Below are positions 12,901 to 26,400 of a stretch of DNA of 64,000 nucleotides, piece by piece. Origin of the DNA: Brachyhypopomus gauderio. Its lineage: Eukaryota; Chordata; Actinopteri; Gymnotiformes; Hypopomidae. The stretch's first letter is position 1. Every line of letters begins with the position of its first letter. Location: positions 310,001 through 374,000 of the forward strand of contig NC_135220.1 of the NCBI RefSeq assembly GCF_052324685.1, read 5' to 3'. The notes under the pieces were generated by a model. The model was not told where the DNA came from and searched no databases. It saw nothing but the letters and a program-made list of their open reading frames with translations. The position numbers and the translations under genes were made by a program.

Positions 12901-14282
12901 CCCAGGTATATTGGGTAGGTATAAGGAAAGACATTTAATTTCAGGAATTGAGGTTTTCTATCAAGCGGAAATGTCTCTATCAACAAATGTCTGAACACGA
13001 ACATCCCACGCTCTTTATTCTCATTGAGTTAGTCTCTCCCTTCCTCTGTATTTTCCAGGGATATCCTCCCAACTCCCACTCACAAAAGCACACACACATA
13101 TACACACATGCTAAACACCCATGCAGAAAATCTCTCCTGCATCTCCAGCACTTTTCTTCTCTACCTCTCTGGAACAACCCAGTCACACAGTGATTAAACT
13201 GTTGCATCAAGTACAGTAAAACCCACGAGCATAGAGAAAAGCTCAAGCTCAGATGAAAAATGAAAATAAGTCATCAGATCTGGAACAGGAGAGGACCTAA
13301 AAAAAAGTAACAGGGTGCATGTGAGATTTATAGAGAAAGGATGAAAAGTAGCAGAAGATGCCTTCAAAATATTTAGGGAGGGAGAGCAAAGCTATAATGA
13401 TTTGCCAAAGTTATGTATTATCTGGCAGAAACATCTCTGTAAATTAGAGCTGAATTGAGAGATAAAGATAAACAGATGGCGTGAGTGTGCAGCAGGACTA
13501 CTGGATACCACACAGGGAAGGCCAGAAGGGGAGAACGAGAGAAAAACAGAGAGTAGTGGGGGGGGGGGTGAGAAGGAAGGAATGCACAATCTATTCAAAG
13601 TTCTGGCAAGAAATAATCAAATCTGTGTGTGTGCATGAAGGCAGAAAAAGAGGAAGAGCGAGATAGTGAGAAAAGAGGCAGAGGGAGCGAGAGAGAGAGA
13701 GAGACTGTGACAATCCATTTTGCCCACTAACACAATCCAGTGATGCCCACAGATGCCCACACACTTGGCACATCTGTGGGTATTTGAAGCCAATTTGCGC
13801 ATGCCAAAATAAAAGCCCTCATAGGCACTTTCTGATGCCTATATTTTGCCCTTCTATATTTTGAACAAAGCACTTGTTCAATCTCATCATATAAGCTTTC
13901 ACTAGCATGTAGAACCACTGACCCTAGATGTGAACAGTCAGTCAAACCGCAGAAAATCTCAAGAGAAGAGACAGGGGGGTGTGAAATTCCCTGACCATGT
14001 CTGTTTGACTGATAGATGCTCCTGTGGATGACTGGCCTCTCTTAGTATTAGTATGTGATACTCACTGCACCAGATATGAAATATGTTGGCTTCTGTCTGG
14101 ACTGTAGCTCAGGTGACATACCCCTGCAGGACATTCTTACAAAATGGAGCCTGAGCAGTGTATCGTTTTCACAAGATTAAATCCTTTGATGTGGGAATGC
14201 TGAGGGAAACGAAAAGTCGCACATGAAGCTATTGTAGGCAGATTTAACTTTATGTTCACACACACGCTCCTCTTCCAGGTTG

Positions 14283-14351
<69 letters not shown>

Positions 14352-14798
14352 CATTTGGAGCAGTAATGACTTAATAACGATCAGTGCCTTTCATAAATTT
14401 ACCATCGCATCGCATATCCACATGTGTCATGTTCAACTTCTGTTAAAAAGTCTGTCTGGTTATCACGGCGTAAAAGCAGGATGACCTAGTTGTGGAATCA
14501 TGAATGTAATTTTTAAAGCAAGCTATTGTACATTGATTAATGATTTACTAATAAGAATTTAATAACAAACTAATGTTGCATGCAAAGGTACTCTTTTATT
14601 TGTGAAGAGACAGGAGGATGCTTAAATCACTGGAGTTAAATCGATAATTTGACAGTACAGCAAAATTCACGCCTGCTCAGTTTTGGCGTATCAATATGAT
14701 CGATGCAACTCACCTGAATCAGTCCCCAGGTTTTCAGAACTTCCTGCCTGCAGGAAAATGCTGAACAACACACACGCGAGCACTTTTCGCAAGTCCAT
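9902..14798 (-). CDS. vwa1: von Willebrand factor A domain-containing protein 1 with three FN3 repeats
   Basis: Secreted extracellular-matrix protein (WARP) of basement membrane and cartilage. Five coding exons: 14714-14798, 11999-12556, 10841-11164, 10360-10644 and 9902-10200, in consistent phase, giving 516 residues. Exon 1 encodes a signal peptide (MDLRKVLACVLFSIFLQAGS). Exon 2 is a VWA domain whose MIDAS motif is DSSGS (Asp42, Ser44, Ser46), with GGDTNTENAL and WITDG further on; ARPGLPRVLVWITDG closely follows human VWA1. Exons 3, 4 and 5 each encode one fibronectin type III domain: VLHWRP with LRPDTTYNITLIP, VRVSWGPLQ with LLPDTQYLVTVSA, and VQLQWKGG with NVPPNARVCVSPVYK. Human VWA1, as I recall, has two FN3 domains and 445 residues, so the third exon-encoded domain is a difference. 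The final codons after CTAHFS may vary if a further exon exists. Confidence 0.88.
13681..13703. repeat. Short GA-rich tract in vwa1 intron 1
   Basis: A brief run of GAGA units inside a generally purine-rich stretch (13500-13703) of the large first intron. It generates spurious open frames. Confidence 0.7.
14284..14348. repeat. (CA)n microsatellite in vwa1 intron 1
   Basis: About 31 uninterrupted CA units. Confidence 0.95.
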
Positions 14799-15884
14799 TA
14801 TAGGCTTCGCGTGCGGTTTTGAAAACGTAAAAAAACGTTAAAGCCTATAAAGATGTTCTAGCTCTGCCGAACAGACGGTTCCTCTCAGCAGATAAGCATT
14901 TTCCTCTCCATTTCGTCAACAATTTTTTTCCAGTTTAGAAAATGTTGACGATAGATGATTTATGGTGGACGAGAATTGCTGTCTTTTTTCACGTCCTTTC
15001 TTTTGTGAAAGAAGGGAAAATGCTCCCCAATTAATCCCAGCAGACACCTGTGCGAGTGGTTGTCGATTATTCGACTATTCGGTGACCCCCTCCCCGGCGC
15101 GCTGTTGACTTCTTTCTCGTCTTGAGTTAACTAAAAACAGACCGACCGCGCTGCTCGGCTACCGAATTCGCCCGACACCCTCCCTCTCTGGCTTACTCCC
15201 TCCTTTCCCTCGTGTCTTAGTTTAGATGACCAACCTTCACCACTTTGGACCTATTCCCAGTTTTGGTCACAGTGGTCCGTGTTTACTTGAGGGCCGGTAA
15301 ATTTGACTGCATTTGTATGAAAAGTTCAGAAAACACCAACAGTTATAGTAACGTATCTTATTGATACGCGTACAACGTCTTGGTAAAGATATTCTGACAT
15401 TTTTGTTATGGTAGACTAATAAATTTCCAACGGGCACTCCTGAAATAAATCTGCTCAAAAACTTTATTTCAACAAATGGAAGGACTTCACTATGGCTAAC
15501 ATGTGGATATATTATCAGCTTATATGGAACAATGCTAAACAGACACTTTGTGGAGATCTGGAGATAGCAGTCTAGATAACTGGTTATTTTTTTTTATCCT
15601 GTAAGTTGTCTTGATTGCCCTAATTCCAAATAGTATGAGATCTTCAGATCTCTAAATTTGTGTGCACACAGATCTCTTTAGTGTGCTTGTGATTGTTCAC
15701 AAAAATGAACAAATTGAATGTAAAGAAGATCACAGATCAATAAAACATATAATTAAAGTATTTTAAAGGTCTTGAACCAAAGACCCTTTGCATTATAAAG
15801 GAAGCTGTGCCTCAACACACCTAGTAAGCAAACACAGATGGTGTGCTTGTGAAAGACCTGTCTGGTGAGCATATAGTCTACATT

Positions 15885-16180
15885 CAACCGGCCATTTTTT
15901 AACACATTATTAGCATGCTGTAGCCCATCCGCCTCAAAGTTCGATGTGTTGTGCGTTCAGAGATGCTCTTCTGCGTGCCTCGGTTGTAACGACTGGTTAT
16001 TTGAGTTACTGTTGCCATTCTATCAGCTCAAACCAGTCAGGCCATTCTCCTCTGACCTCGGACCATTCTCTGTAAACCCTAGAGATGGTTGTGCGTGAAA
16101 GTCCCAGTAGACCAGCAGTTTCTGCAATACTCTCAGACAAGCCCGTCTGGCATCAACAACCACGCCACTTTCAAAGTTCA
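15885..16180 (-). mobile_element. Degenerate Tc1/mariner transposon fragment
   Basis: Read on the minus strand, the fragment carries wording typical of the N-terminal DNA-binding part of a fish Tc1-type transposase: TTTCACGCACAACCATCTC corresponds to SRTTIS, followed by an SRVY-x-EW region and a GGCGGATGGGCTACA block corresponding to RRMGY. A section between these blocks is missing relative to the family as I recall it, and neither terminal inverted repeat is visible. It is therefore an old, truncated copy with no coding capacity. Confidence 0.75.
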
Positions 16181-18204
16181 ATTGTACTGAGAAAATCCAA
16201 TATTGAATTGCTATTTGCTATTTTGTCCAAACCTTTGGGAAGAACTACTCTATTAGTCCAACAGAACAGGCATACATTTCCCAGTGACTTATATCAGTAT
16301 TTCCTGCACATGTACCAAGTAGGAAAGGAATCAAATGGATCTTTGCACATGTTCGAGCTTTGCCGTATGTGTTCTGTATGACTTTTATACATGCACTCTT
16401 ACAATAGACTGCCTGAAGGATTTTAGCACTCTGCATGCAGTAGGCCTACTTTGAAATGGTTCCTTAAGGCAAATCTGTAATCTAAAGAATTATGCTGCAG
16501 AGATGTCATCATTTATTCTGAAACATGCTGGCAGGTGTTCTGTCAACGGTACAGTGTAAAGCATAAGATCAAAATATTTACAGTTATGATATACAGGTGC
16601 TATCCACTTGTACCCCAGAATGGAATGTGTCCTGAAATTGCTATTAAAGGGTTTAGTGAACCCTTTGGCACAAGGTATAACACTTACACAGAGGAAAGAG
16701 AATAAATCTTACAGTGTTTGTTATATCAATTGTGCTGATTTCTTGATCTATGTCAATAAAATATGTTTGCAAGTTGTGATGAAAAGATCTCAAAACTCCT
16801 AAAGCTCATAAAGTATGTATTGGTGTTTTTTTATTGAACAAATGAGAGGTTCTATGGAACATCATGAAAACGATTCCCTTTTAGGATCAAATTAGTTATA
16901 CCTGAAATGTCTTGATTATTTTCTTCAGGTGCACTGCACAACCAGATCTGTATTATTTAGCACAGGGCTTTAAAATACTTCACACACTGAATAATGATGT
17001 AATCACATACCAGACACTGTTCTAAATGGAACTAAAAATTTCCATTGTGCAAGAGGCCTTGTGTGAATAAGGAGTAATGACCTGCACATCAAGTGTCACT
17101 GTACACAAATTCACTAAAATTCACTAAACTTCAGTAAGAAAAATTTAAAGTAACAGTGTTAGTTAATAAAAGGTCCAAACCATTTTTTCTTTTTCACTTC
17201 AAACAAACAAAAATCTAGAAAAAATATATTATTATATAAAAATATAATGTAAAATAAAAATATTGTGTTACTATTTCAAACTACAAAACCCTTAAGAATC
17301 TAGTTAGGAGGCATGAAGAGGCATTTCATTGCTTGCAGAGTTACACATCACCCTACGGGCCATATTTTAAAGGGGGTTTTCAGATACCTCAAACAAACTT
17401 TAGATGCCTTGTTCAAACATGTATATCGATGCCAGCGACTCTAGTTCAGTCAGAGAAGCATCACTGATCTTTAGAAACCTACTGGCGTCCTGACATTTTT
17501 GACAAGCGTCTTTTTCGAGATGTAAAAACAACACATGTAGTACTGACGGTGTTTAAATAATAATTTGGTCGTCCATTTACAGCAGACAGATTTGCTTTAA
17601 TGATGCCAAAGTTGGAGCCGCCCATCAACCCATACGAGAGCAGTGACTCCGGGAAGCTATAGAAACACAACAACAGGAACGAACAACCTGCCGGTTCCTG
17701 CCTGGGACTCTGAAACAATACAAAATGACTTGCTTCTTTAAACACGTGGCTTTCTGCCATCTGATGCCACATAGCATCCCATGTTATCTAGTGTTACTTC
17801 TGTACATAATACAGAAGCAAGGTTAAAAATGTGCATGCTCTGCCCTGATGTAAGTGTAAGAGGTGTTCTAAAAAGTGAATTAAGGTGACCCCCCCCCCCC
17901 CTCCGCTTTCAGCCCCAAAAATGTAACATGGTTGTGATCTCAACTGCTAGATGTAGTAACGCCTTGACAAGTACAGCCACTAGAGGATTCTCATGACACA
18001 TGCAGTAATATGAGGGAAGAGTTGGCAAAGAGGACTCCAGGACTACAGCACTACAGGACATGGTAGTAGAAAGCAGCACAGACCAGCAGTGAGGGCTTGG
18101 CTCCATGGAAACAGATCCAGCCAAACCCAGCCTGGTTTTTGTGGTGTGGGAAGAAGAAAAAATGCTGTAAATGACAGAGTGTGAATGTATGGATTAACAT
18201 TAGT

Positions 18205-18528
18205 CATAGCTCTTCTAGCTCTAGTCCTTGTAGTAGATGTAGCTCTTGTAGTAGCTTTAGCTCTTGTAGAATAGATCTAGCCCTTGTAGTAGCTTTAGCT
18301 CTTGTAGAATAGATCTAGCCCTTGTAGTAGCTTTAGCTCTTGTAGAATAGATCTAGTCCTTGTAGTAGCTTTAGCTCTTGTAGAATAGATCTAGCCCTTG
18401 TAGAATAGATCTAGCCCTTGTAGTAGATGTAGCTCTTGTAGAATAGATCTAGCTCTTGTAGTAGCTTTAGCTCTTGTAGAATAGATCTAGCCCTTGTAGA
18501 ATAGATCTAGCCCTTGTAGTAGTAGAGC
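18205..18528. repeat. Minisatellite built on AGCTCTTGTAG words
   Basis: Variant units alternate between CTTGTAGTAGCTTTAGCT and CTTGTAGAATAGATCTAGCC, giving a higher-order pattern of roughly 36-40 bp. BglII-type AGATCT sites recur once in each long unit. Confidence 0.9.
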
Positions 18529-21500
18529 TTGTGTGGCAGAAAATATCCCTATTTCTATTTTTTTAAGAGGTCAATTTAAAGAAAAAAATCATTTAGATGG
18601 AATTCCTTGTGAATTTTCCACATTTCTCGCCCAGTCTGGCAATGGGAATTTACGACCCCCCATTCTAGAAGGATGAAGTGTGCATATTCAAAATCCAGAA
18701 TACATTACTGGTTCTTGTAGTTTTCCACCACACTATTCACTCCAGTTCATATAGTCCATATATGGAGTTTAAGCTGCAAAAGCAGCCTGTTTGGAGATAG
18801 CTGTCTCTGAATGTCATGAGATGTCCCTGATGTCACTGTTTCTCATGTCACAAACTCACTTACAATCTCCACCTGTTCAGCCTAGTGTGGCTTCACCTTA
18901 GTTCTCAGGTTTGATTCACCCAAATCCTGGAATTATTTCATTGAATTTTGGATAAATTCAAAATTAGTTTTATACCATTTTAAAGGTGCAGTATCAACAG
19001 CAGCCTGTCTGTAGTCATATAAAACATAGAAATGTAAAATAAGGAAAATATAAAATAAAATACATGTGTATAGGAGCCTTTAAAAAACAAATAAATAACA
19101 AAATTTTATACAAACTAAAAGAAAAAAGAAAGCGCTATAAAATGCTAGATATGTGGTACAAACATATCCAGTTTTGATCATCTTGAACCTCTCACACCAC
19201 CTATTAAAATCAATATTTATTTACATCATCTTTTATCATTCTGTTTCAGAATCCCCAAATGAGCCTGCAAAAGTGAAGATAAATCATGGTACATGTTATA
19301 TGAAGTCCGTAGAGATGGCCTCCTCTAGCAGTGGGATCATAATTTGTCGTTTTACAGAATGAACAGCTTTCCGTGACCTCTGGGCTAATGAGCACCAGGC
19401 AGAAAGTGTAAATCATGGCCAACTTCCTAATATCAAAAATACTCTGGGAGTTTGTGCATGTTTTCCATTCTTCCGTCCTGCATTTGTTGTGAGTTGCCAG
19501 TTCCTTTCCTGGCCTTAAGTAAGCCTCTTCAATCCCTACGTCAGCAAAACTCCCCTAACGGCAGTGTTTCCATCTGACTTCCACTTCTGTCTTCACTCAA
19601 GGCTTTTTATGAGGACTTTTTTAGTCAGGCGTGTTTTTTTATGGATCCCCATCTGGTCTCCATGTGTTGGTATGCAGGTTGCACCATCTACAGCCTGCTT
19701 ATGGGTTTGGATTTATCATTTAACATAAATTTGACGTGGAAATTTCGTAGCATCTGTAATACGCCACACTCACTCATTACACAGTAAGTTAAAGTGGCAC
19801 GTTTTTCTTCTGTTGTGAAAATGTCAACAGTATATGAGCAGGACATCCTTATACTTATCATTCATAAGGCAAAACAATAAGGGCCATTAGGATCCAATCA
19901 ATCATTGCATTTCCTACCCACAACTCTGGAAGAGCTAGACCTGTTTTACTGTCTGTATTTAAAGTTCTTTTTTTAAATGCATGAGTTAGTATTAAATACT
20001 CCACTTTATATATATATATATCCATCCCAGTGATTTTATTGGAGAACTTGCAACCTGTTTTTTTCTTAATAATTACCCTGACCTTGTGTCACCTTGGTTA
20101 CAGAATGGAACAGCTGTTGCGATACTTTATTGTTCATGGTTTGGAGTTCATACTTTCCCAGACCCAAGGAACCAACACCCACATTATAAATTTTCCACAG
20201 AGAAATTCTGTCGTGTCTCTGGTAACTGAAGTGCAGCTTTGTGAAAGGTTCAACGAGCTGTTCTTCTGAAAAGCCACAATAACAATGTCCTCCTTTGCAA
20301 CAGTATGAATGAATGACCCTATTCTTTAGGCCATTCCCATTAGCCCTCTTAGGTGCATGGATGGTGCTTTATCAAAGGCTTTACTCCTCAAGATCTGCCT
20401 GATATTGTATGGAAACACTGATCTGGGCCCACCTCTATACTCAACGTTACACTTATTATTACGACTCTACACCGTCATAAGGGAGGTTCTTGTTAATGTC
20501 AAAAAAGTATGTTTAGCTTGTGAGTAATCTATTTTAAAAGTCACTGAGTTGAGTCAGTGATGCCAGGGTGTAACAGATAATTACACAACACCCAGAAAAA
20601 TGCCCCTGTGCCCTATCAAAGCCAGTGTAATGAGGTGCTATGTCTCGCCCTCTCACGGCTCTGTCCAGGGGTGTTTACATCTGCCTTAACATCGCCAGCA
20701 CTCCTCACAACCTCTTTCCTATCTGTTCTTTCTATTCTCCCCTGCTCTGCATCAGTCTTTATATATATATATAGTATATAATATATATACTGTTTATCGT
20801 ATGCCTCTCATTCATCCCTGTGTTCTCCTGTGCTGATTGAGCTCTTCTTTCCCTCTGCCTGCCTTGGCTGGAACCGAATACAGCTGCATTCTCATCTCCT
20901 ATTCTCCAAGCCACACCCCCAACCCCCCCACCATTCCCTCAAGTGTACATCTGCCTGAAACCCATGGTAACCCGCGCAAACACATGCTGTATATATGCAA
21001 GCGTGTTGCTCTGCTCCTTAAGTGCCCATAGTACGTAGGTATCTGTGAAGAAGCAAACCTTGTTATTGTCAGGGTTAATCTAATGACTAAATTAGTACCA
21101 GAGTGTTATCGACCTGTGTGTTTACTCTAACAGAATGGGAGGATGTAGGTAGGGTGTGTTTGTTTTATATTGCCTTTGATAGGATGCCAAATTTTCTGAG
21201 AATGCACCCTTGTAGTGAGGGCCTGTTTCAACAGATTCGGGTGCGGATGTACTTACAAAAACATCTCAGTTTGACTGATTTGGTGTGGATGTTTGAAAAA
21301 AAAAAACAGACATCTGACTAATGTCTGACTAAAACGTCAGAACAATGGTAACTAAGGTGGTTATTAGCGTGTATGTTTCTGAGCGCACAACTCAACAGAG
21401 CATCGCCCACTGTCTACCGTCTTGCGCCTAACCAGGTCCTGTGTCAGCAGCCACTTGCTCTTACCTCCTCTTCAGTCTTTCTCACTTTCCCTATCTTCTA

Positions 21501-21954
21501 TCTCGGTGTTAGTATGCTGAGTTTCATTTGGTAAGGCTGGATGAAAAGAGGAAACAGTGAGAAAAGAGGCATTGGCTGCCTGTGGTTCCAACCCCAGGGC
21601 AGTGTCTCACCCACTCTGCCTGAGCAGACCTAGCTATAAAATCTCAGGATTGTAAGGATTGTGTTTTTTTTTCTTAAGCTAAACACACAATTATGGAACA
21701 TGCCCTAGAGATCAAACACAGGAAGAAGACAGAGCACCAGAGAGAGGCTGTTCACACCAGGAGGTTATATCCCATTTTTAGCAGCCTTAATGTTCTCAGG
21801 TTGGCATTAATGATTGCATGTAATAAATACTCAGGTGGAGGAAAATGCAATGGAAAAAAAAGTCAACGATGACTTTCTTTTATTCATATAAAGTACCCCT
21901 GAGTTTCCAGTTTCATATATTCATATAATGATCATTGTTAACCTATAAACTGTA

Positions 21955-21995
21955 TAGACAGACAGACAGATAGACAGACAGATAGACAGATAGAC

Positions 21996-22046
<51 letters not shown>
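21955..22046. repeat. (GACA)n(GATA)n microsatellite
   Basis: A GACA/GATA-mixed left part passes into about 14 pure GATA units. The pattern suggests GATA expansion from a mixed ancestor. Confidence 0.95.
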
Positions 22047-22047
<1 letters not shown>

Positions 22048-22436
22048 TATTGACTGGCAACAGACACTGCTCAACAGGCCTCTCCCATCGTTAGTGTATC
22101 CTCATCCTTTAACACAGGTTATTTCTGAACTGCAAATCCGGTTTTTAAGCCTCCCCCATGGAGGGATAATCATCCGTTCTAAGCATTTTTATAGGGAGTG
22201 ATGAGACATGTGACGATACATTTACAATATGTCCTGACCAAGTCCTAGAGTAACCACCATAAACAGGATGTTCTCTGTAAATGTTAGGGACGGTCAACCG
22301 CACATGACCGAGATTTTTTACTGAAGGTTCAGGAAATCATTCTGATAAGCTATTGAGACTGCAATGACAAGTACAGTTGGCTTTTATCCTGACATCCTGC
22401 AAATGTAGACCTAGGTTTTACCAGACATCAGGCAGG

Positions 22437-22437
<1 letters not shown>

Positions 22438-22500
<63 letters not shown>
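22438..22500. repeat. (GA)n microsatellite
   Basis: About 29 GA units, nearly pure. It creates a false repetitive open frame. Confidence 0.95.
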
Positions 22501-23411
22501 TCCTCCTGCATGAAGACATATACTTACATGGACACATTGGGCTCCAGTGTGATAAGTCATCATCTTCTTGAATAAACTGCACAATCTTTACTGACTACTT
22601 TATTATAAAGCCATTTTCAAAGCTCAAAAAGTAATTTCCTACAGAAACAAATCTGAGTCTACCAGCAATACTCACATCTAGATACTCTGGACCAAGTGTC
22701 CTTGACAATTCATTATGACTGATAAGAAACTGGCCTTCTAAACTAATGATTTTTAGCAAATATTTATCTTGAAATATGAGACTCAGACCAATTACTATCC
22801 TAATTTCATAATCTGGTATAGGCTATGGCAACGAGTAACACTCGGAAGTAACACTTCAATTTACAGGCTGTCAACCATTTATTTGACTGCTACCTCTTCA
22901 ACCATCTAGACTTCAGCTTCTACATTTTCTTGCGTAGATGATTAAGATCCCTAAAAAATAACTGTTAATGTGCATACTGTGAATTATGCTCTCAGCATCT
23001 ATGTCACATTCCCTGTTCCCGAATTCTGCGAGGTGGTTAGTTGTCAAGTTTCTCTCCATTATACAGTGGCGCCCCCTGTCGGCGGTTCCTGGTTCGCGCA
23101 CGTTATTTCAGACATTTTGCCAGTCTAATACTACCACGTCAGACGTTATTCGCCAAAGTAAAGTTTGATCGGGTGTGTAGCTAGCTACATATTTTAACTA
23201 CGTATATTGCAAGCTTTTATTTGCGTATAGTTTTGCAAAAACGTATCTCACTGTAACTTACAGAAGGTTAAATGAACCTGTAGGTTACAGTAGGACACCA
23301 CGGCTGGGAGGACCTGCAACCTTTGGAAAAACTGAACTTTAAACTGAAACTTCACCAGTCGTTCGTGTTTTCATGGATTTAAAGAGTGCGTAACACCGCG
23401 TTTGTGAAAGC

Positions 23412-26400
23412 ATGAACCCACCACAGCGAGTTACTTCGGGTATACCTCCAGGTAATATGGACACATTTTAGCTTAAGCTAGGTTAAACTGTTATGTTTTC
23501 TCAAACATTTGTCGCTTATGCTTGTAATGTTGATCTGAAAATGTACCTCACAGTCTGCAGACGCATTGCCACATTGCTGTGATTAGACTTATTAGCGATT
23601 TTTTGCTACTATTCACTAAGCTAAAATGATCTAACGTTCACGTTCTGGTGTATTGGTCCTTTGTTTGCACATGACACACACTATCCTACTTTAACTTGTA
23701 CGTAAGTTGCAGAAGCGCCTACCTGCACACAGCTGACGGAGCCAGGTCGCTTCGCACACGCCGCCTTGTGCGGTGTGTCTCTTGGCCAGCTGTTTCCAGG
23801 ACCCGAACAAAGGTAGTGCTGTACAGATGGACTGAAACGTGCATTACTGTTGATTTTATTACTTACTGGGATTATTATTTCAGTTTTACCAAATACCTTT
23901 TCACAACGTGCGTCTTTACCTTCGTGCAGGACGTTTCGGGAGCAGTACCTGGCAGGTGTGGTGCAGTGGCTGGGTCTTGATGACTCTGTCATGCCAGTCA
24001 TGCAGGCCTTTCTAGCAGGTCTCGGGTGTGAGGGCAGTGACACCTTCCTGACCATCCTACAAGCAGAGCCTTTGCTGAGCAATGGAGTGCTACCTGTTGT
24101 ACAGGTATGTTGGAAAGGAATATATCTGGTTATCCTTTAATGTGTCGTGGACGTGGGTGTGTTTTTTTTTCTTCATTCTCCTGCACTATGAATGGTCTTT
24201 TTCTCCTTCTTTCTCAGGACCTTCTATCATTCTCAGTCAAAGATGGTGAGGGTTTTCTTTTCCCCCCACTTCCTCCTGTACCCTGTACATCATTTAAAAC
24301 CTGTTGCTGTAGGTCCAGGTTTGTAGTACACTGGTGGACCCCCAGTTGCTCTCTTTCTCCAGGCCAGTATGATGCCAGGGCCCGTGTCCTCATTCGACAC
24401 ATCAGCTGCCTGCTGCGTGTGAGCCCTCGGCAGCTGGACGAGTTCGAGGAGACGTTGGGAGAGCAGTTGAGCGAGGGGGTAGAGGAGAGCGAGTAAGAGT
24501 CTAATCCCCGCTGCACAGGGGGACTCGCGTAATTGTATCCCATACATTACAAATGGCCAGGGCTCTTAAGTCTCACGCATTGAGCGTGTGACACACGCAT
24601 TTGACCGTCTTCACACGCTCACACGCCACACTTCCGATTTCACGTGGCGAGAAAAAAAAATCTAGTTTATTTACCTCCGATCCATATCTATGTCGCCCTC
24701 CACTGGCGACCGATCGCGATATATACAAACCACCACCCCCCCTCAACATCTCACGTTTGCCACCAACCCCCCCATCCCCCCCCCCCATCCACTCAACAAT
24801 TAACGTTCCCCCCCCCCCCCCGTCAACAACTCTCACACTCTGACATGACTCCAAAACTTGAGAGCCCTGCAAATGGCATACAGACGTCATTCATTTACTG
24901 TATGCTAGGCCAGTTTCCCAGACACAGATTAGGCCTCATCATGGACTAAACTGCAATGCTAATGGACGAAACACCTGTAAAATTCTTTTTAGACTTGGCT
25001 TAAGCATAATCTGGGTATGGGAAACAGGCCTGTTAATTTTTTCAGTACTGTAAGAGTTTTCTTGTATATTGTGTTTATTATTATTATTTGTATTGTTGAT
25101 GTGTCATTAAGGCTTCTTAAAAGTTCTAAAAACGCAAGCCAAATGCAGCCTATTAATGGCCAAATGCCATTAATAGGCACAAAAAATATTGCAGTATCGT
25201 CATGGATTCGTATGAGCAGTGTGCATTTCTAACCCATGAGCTGTCCTGCTGAGTAACGACACTTACAGTCTGTGTTTCCTACTCCTGTGTCACATTGCTT
25301 TCCATTAGGATCCATTGCAGCAGTAAGTACAAAGTCATGCATGCGTTTGGCAAATGTTAAAGTTTTGCTGGTCAGCTGTTTGGCTTTGTCATCAAAACTG
25401 GGTCCTGTTACATGATGGTGAGATGACACATTTGGGGCCCACATCCTCCTTCCATTACACACTCTCGTTTTCCCACAGAGAAGAGTCGTCAAGAAGGAGG
25501 AAAAAGGAGAGGGGGCGCAAACTACGCCGTTATTTGTTGATAGGTCTCGCCACGGTCGGTGGGGGCACAGTAATCGGTTTGTCTGTCATTTATATTTGTC
25601 TATAATGAATACAGTCCTGCTCTCTCTCAGAGAGAGAGTCAACACATACTGTATACACTATTGTGTGTGCACATTAGATGCATATAGCTGCGTGGTTCTG
25701 GTGATCTTTCATTGGCCTTTGGTTCTGTGATGGTGAACATGAAAGCAGACCTCAGATCTTTGTGTGCTAGGTGTGACGGGGGGTCTGGCCGCTCCCCTGG
25801 TGGCCGCAGGGGCGGGAGCAGTGCTGGGTGCAGGAGGGGCCGCTGTTCTGGGATCAGCCACTGGCATTGCCATCATGGCTTCTCTTTTTGGTGCTGCAGG
25901 AGCTGGTTTAACTGGTGAGTTGATCGTGACCAGAGTCACCAGCAGAGTGCCTACCTTTCATGCCGTAGTAGTTCCGGGAAAAAAGATTTTCAGGAAAATG
26001 ATTAGAACGTTCACTTCATACGAATTCCAGTTTTATTTTGTGTTATGTACAGACGTTTTTTCTTCTATTAAGTCGATTTTTTGACACAGGGAACTGAGCC
26101 CATGCTTGGCGGCATGTGCTCTTGTGTTTTTGTGTCTTTTTTGTTGTTGGATTCATCTCTCTGATTTTGCCATTTCTTGCCTTGCCATCCCCGTCTGTTT
26201 TTCTCTGTCTTTTTCAGGCTATAAGATGAACAAACGAGTGGGTGCGATCGAGGAGTTTGAGTTCCTTCCCATGAGCGCTGGGAAGCACCTCCATCTGACT
26301 GTGGCTGTGACAGGATGGCTCAGCAGTGGCAAATACAGTTAGTGTTCAATAAACCTTAAGAACCAGTCACTACACATTACCAGAATACTCCTCGATCGTT

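Larger units (their letters stand above)
14799..23411. other. Gene-free interval between divergent vwa1 and tmco4
   Basis: I see no coding exon in these 8.6 kb on either strand; the open frames are short and unlike known proteins. The interval holds the vwa1 5' flank, a Tc1 transposon fragment, a minisatellite near 18.2 kb, GATA and GA microsatellites near 22 kb, and the tmco4 5' flank. The GC-richer stretch at 15050-15200 next to vwa1 is plausible promoter DNA. Confidence 0.6.

Noticed and set aside
15885-16180. Functional transposase gene
   Set aside because: Only a degraded piece of the N-terminal region is present and no inverted ends are visible.
17479-17772. 97-codon minus-strand open frame in the vwa1-tmco4 interval
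   Set aside because: No recognisable domain, no splice or codon pattern, and AT-rich surroundings; length is within chance expectation.
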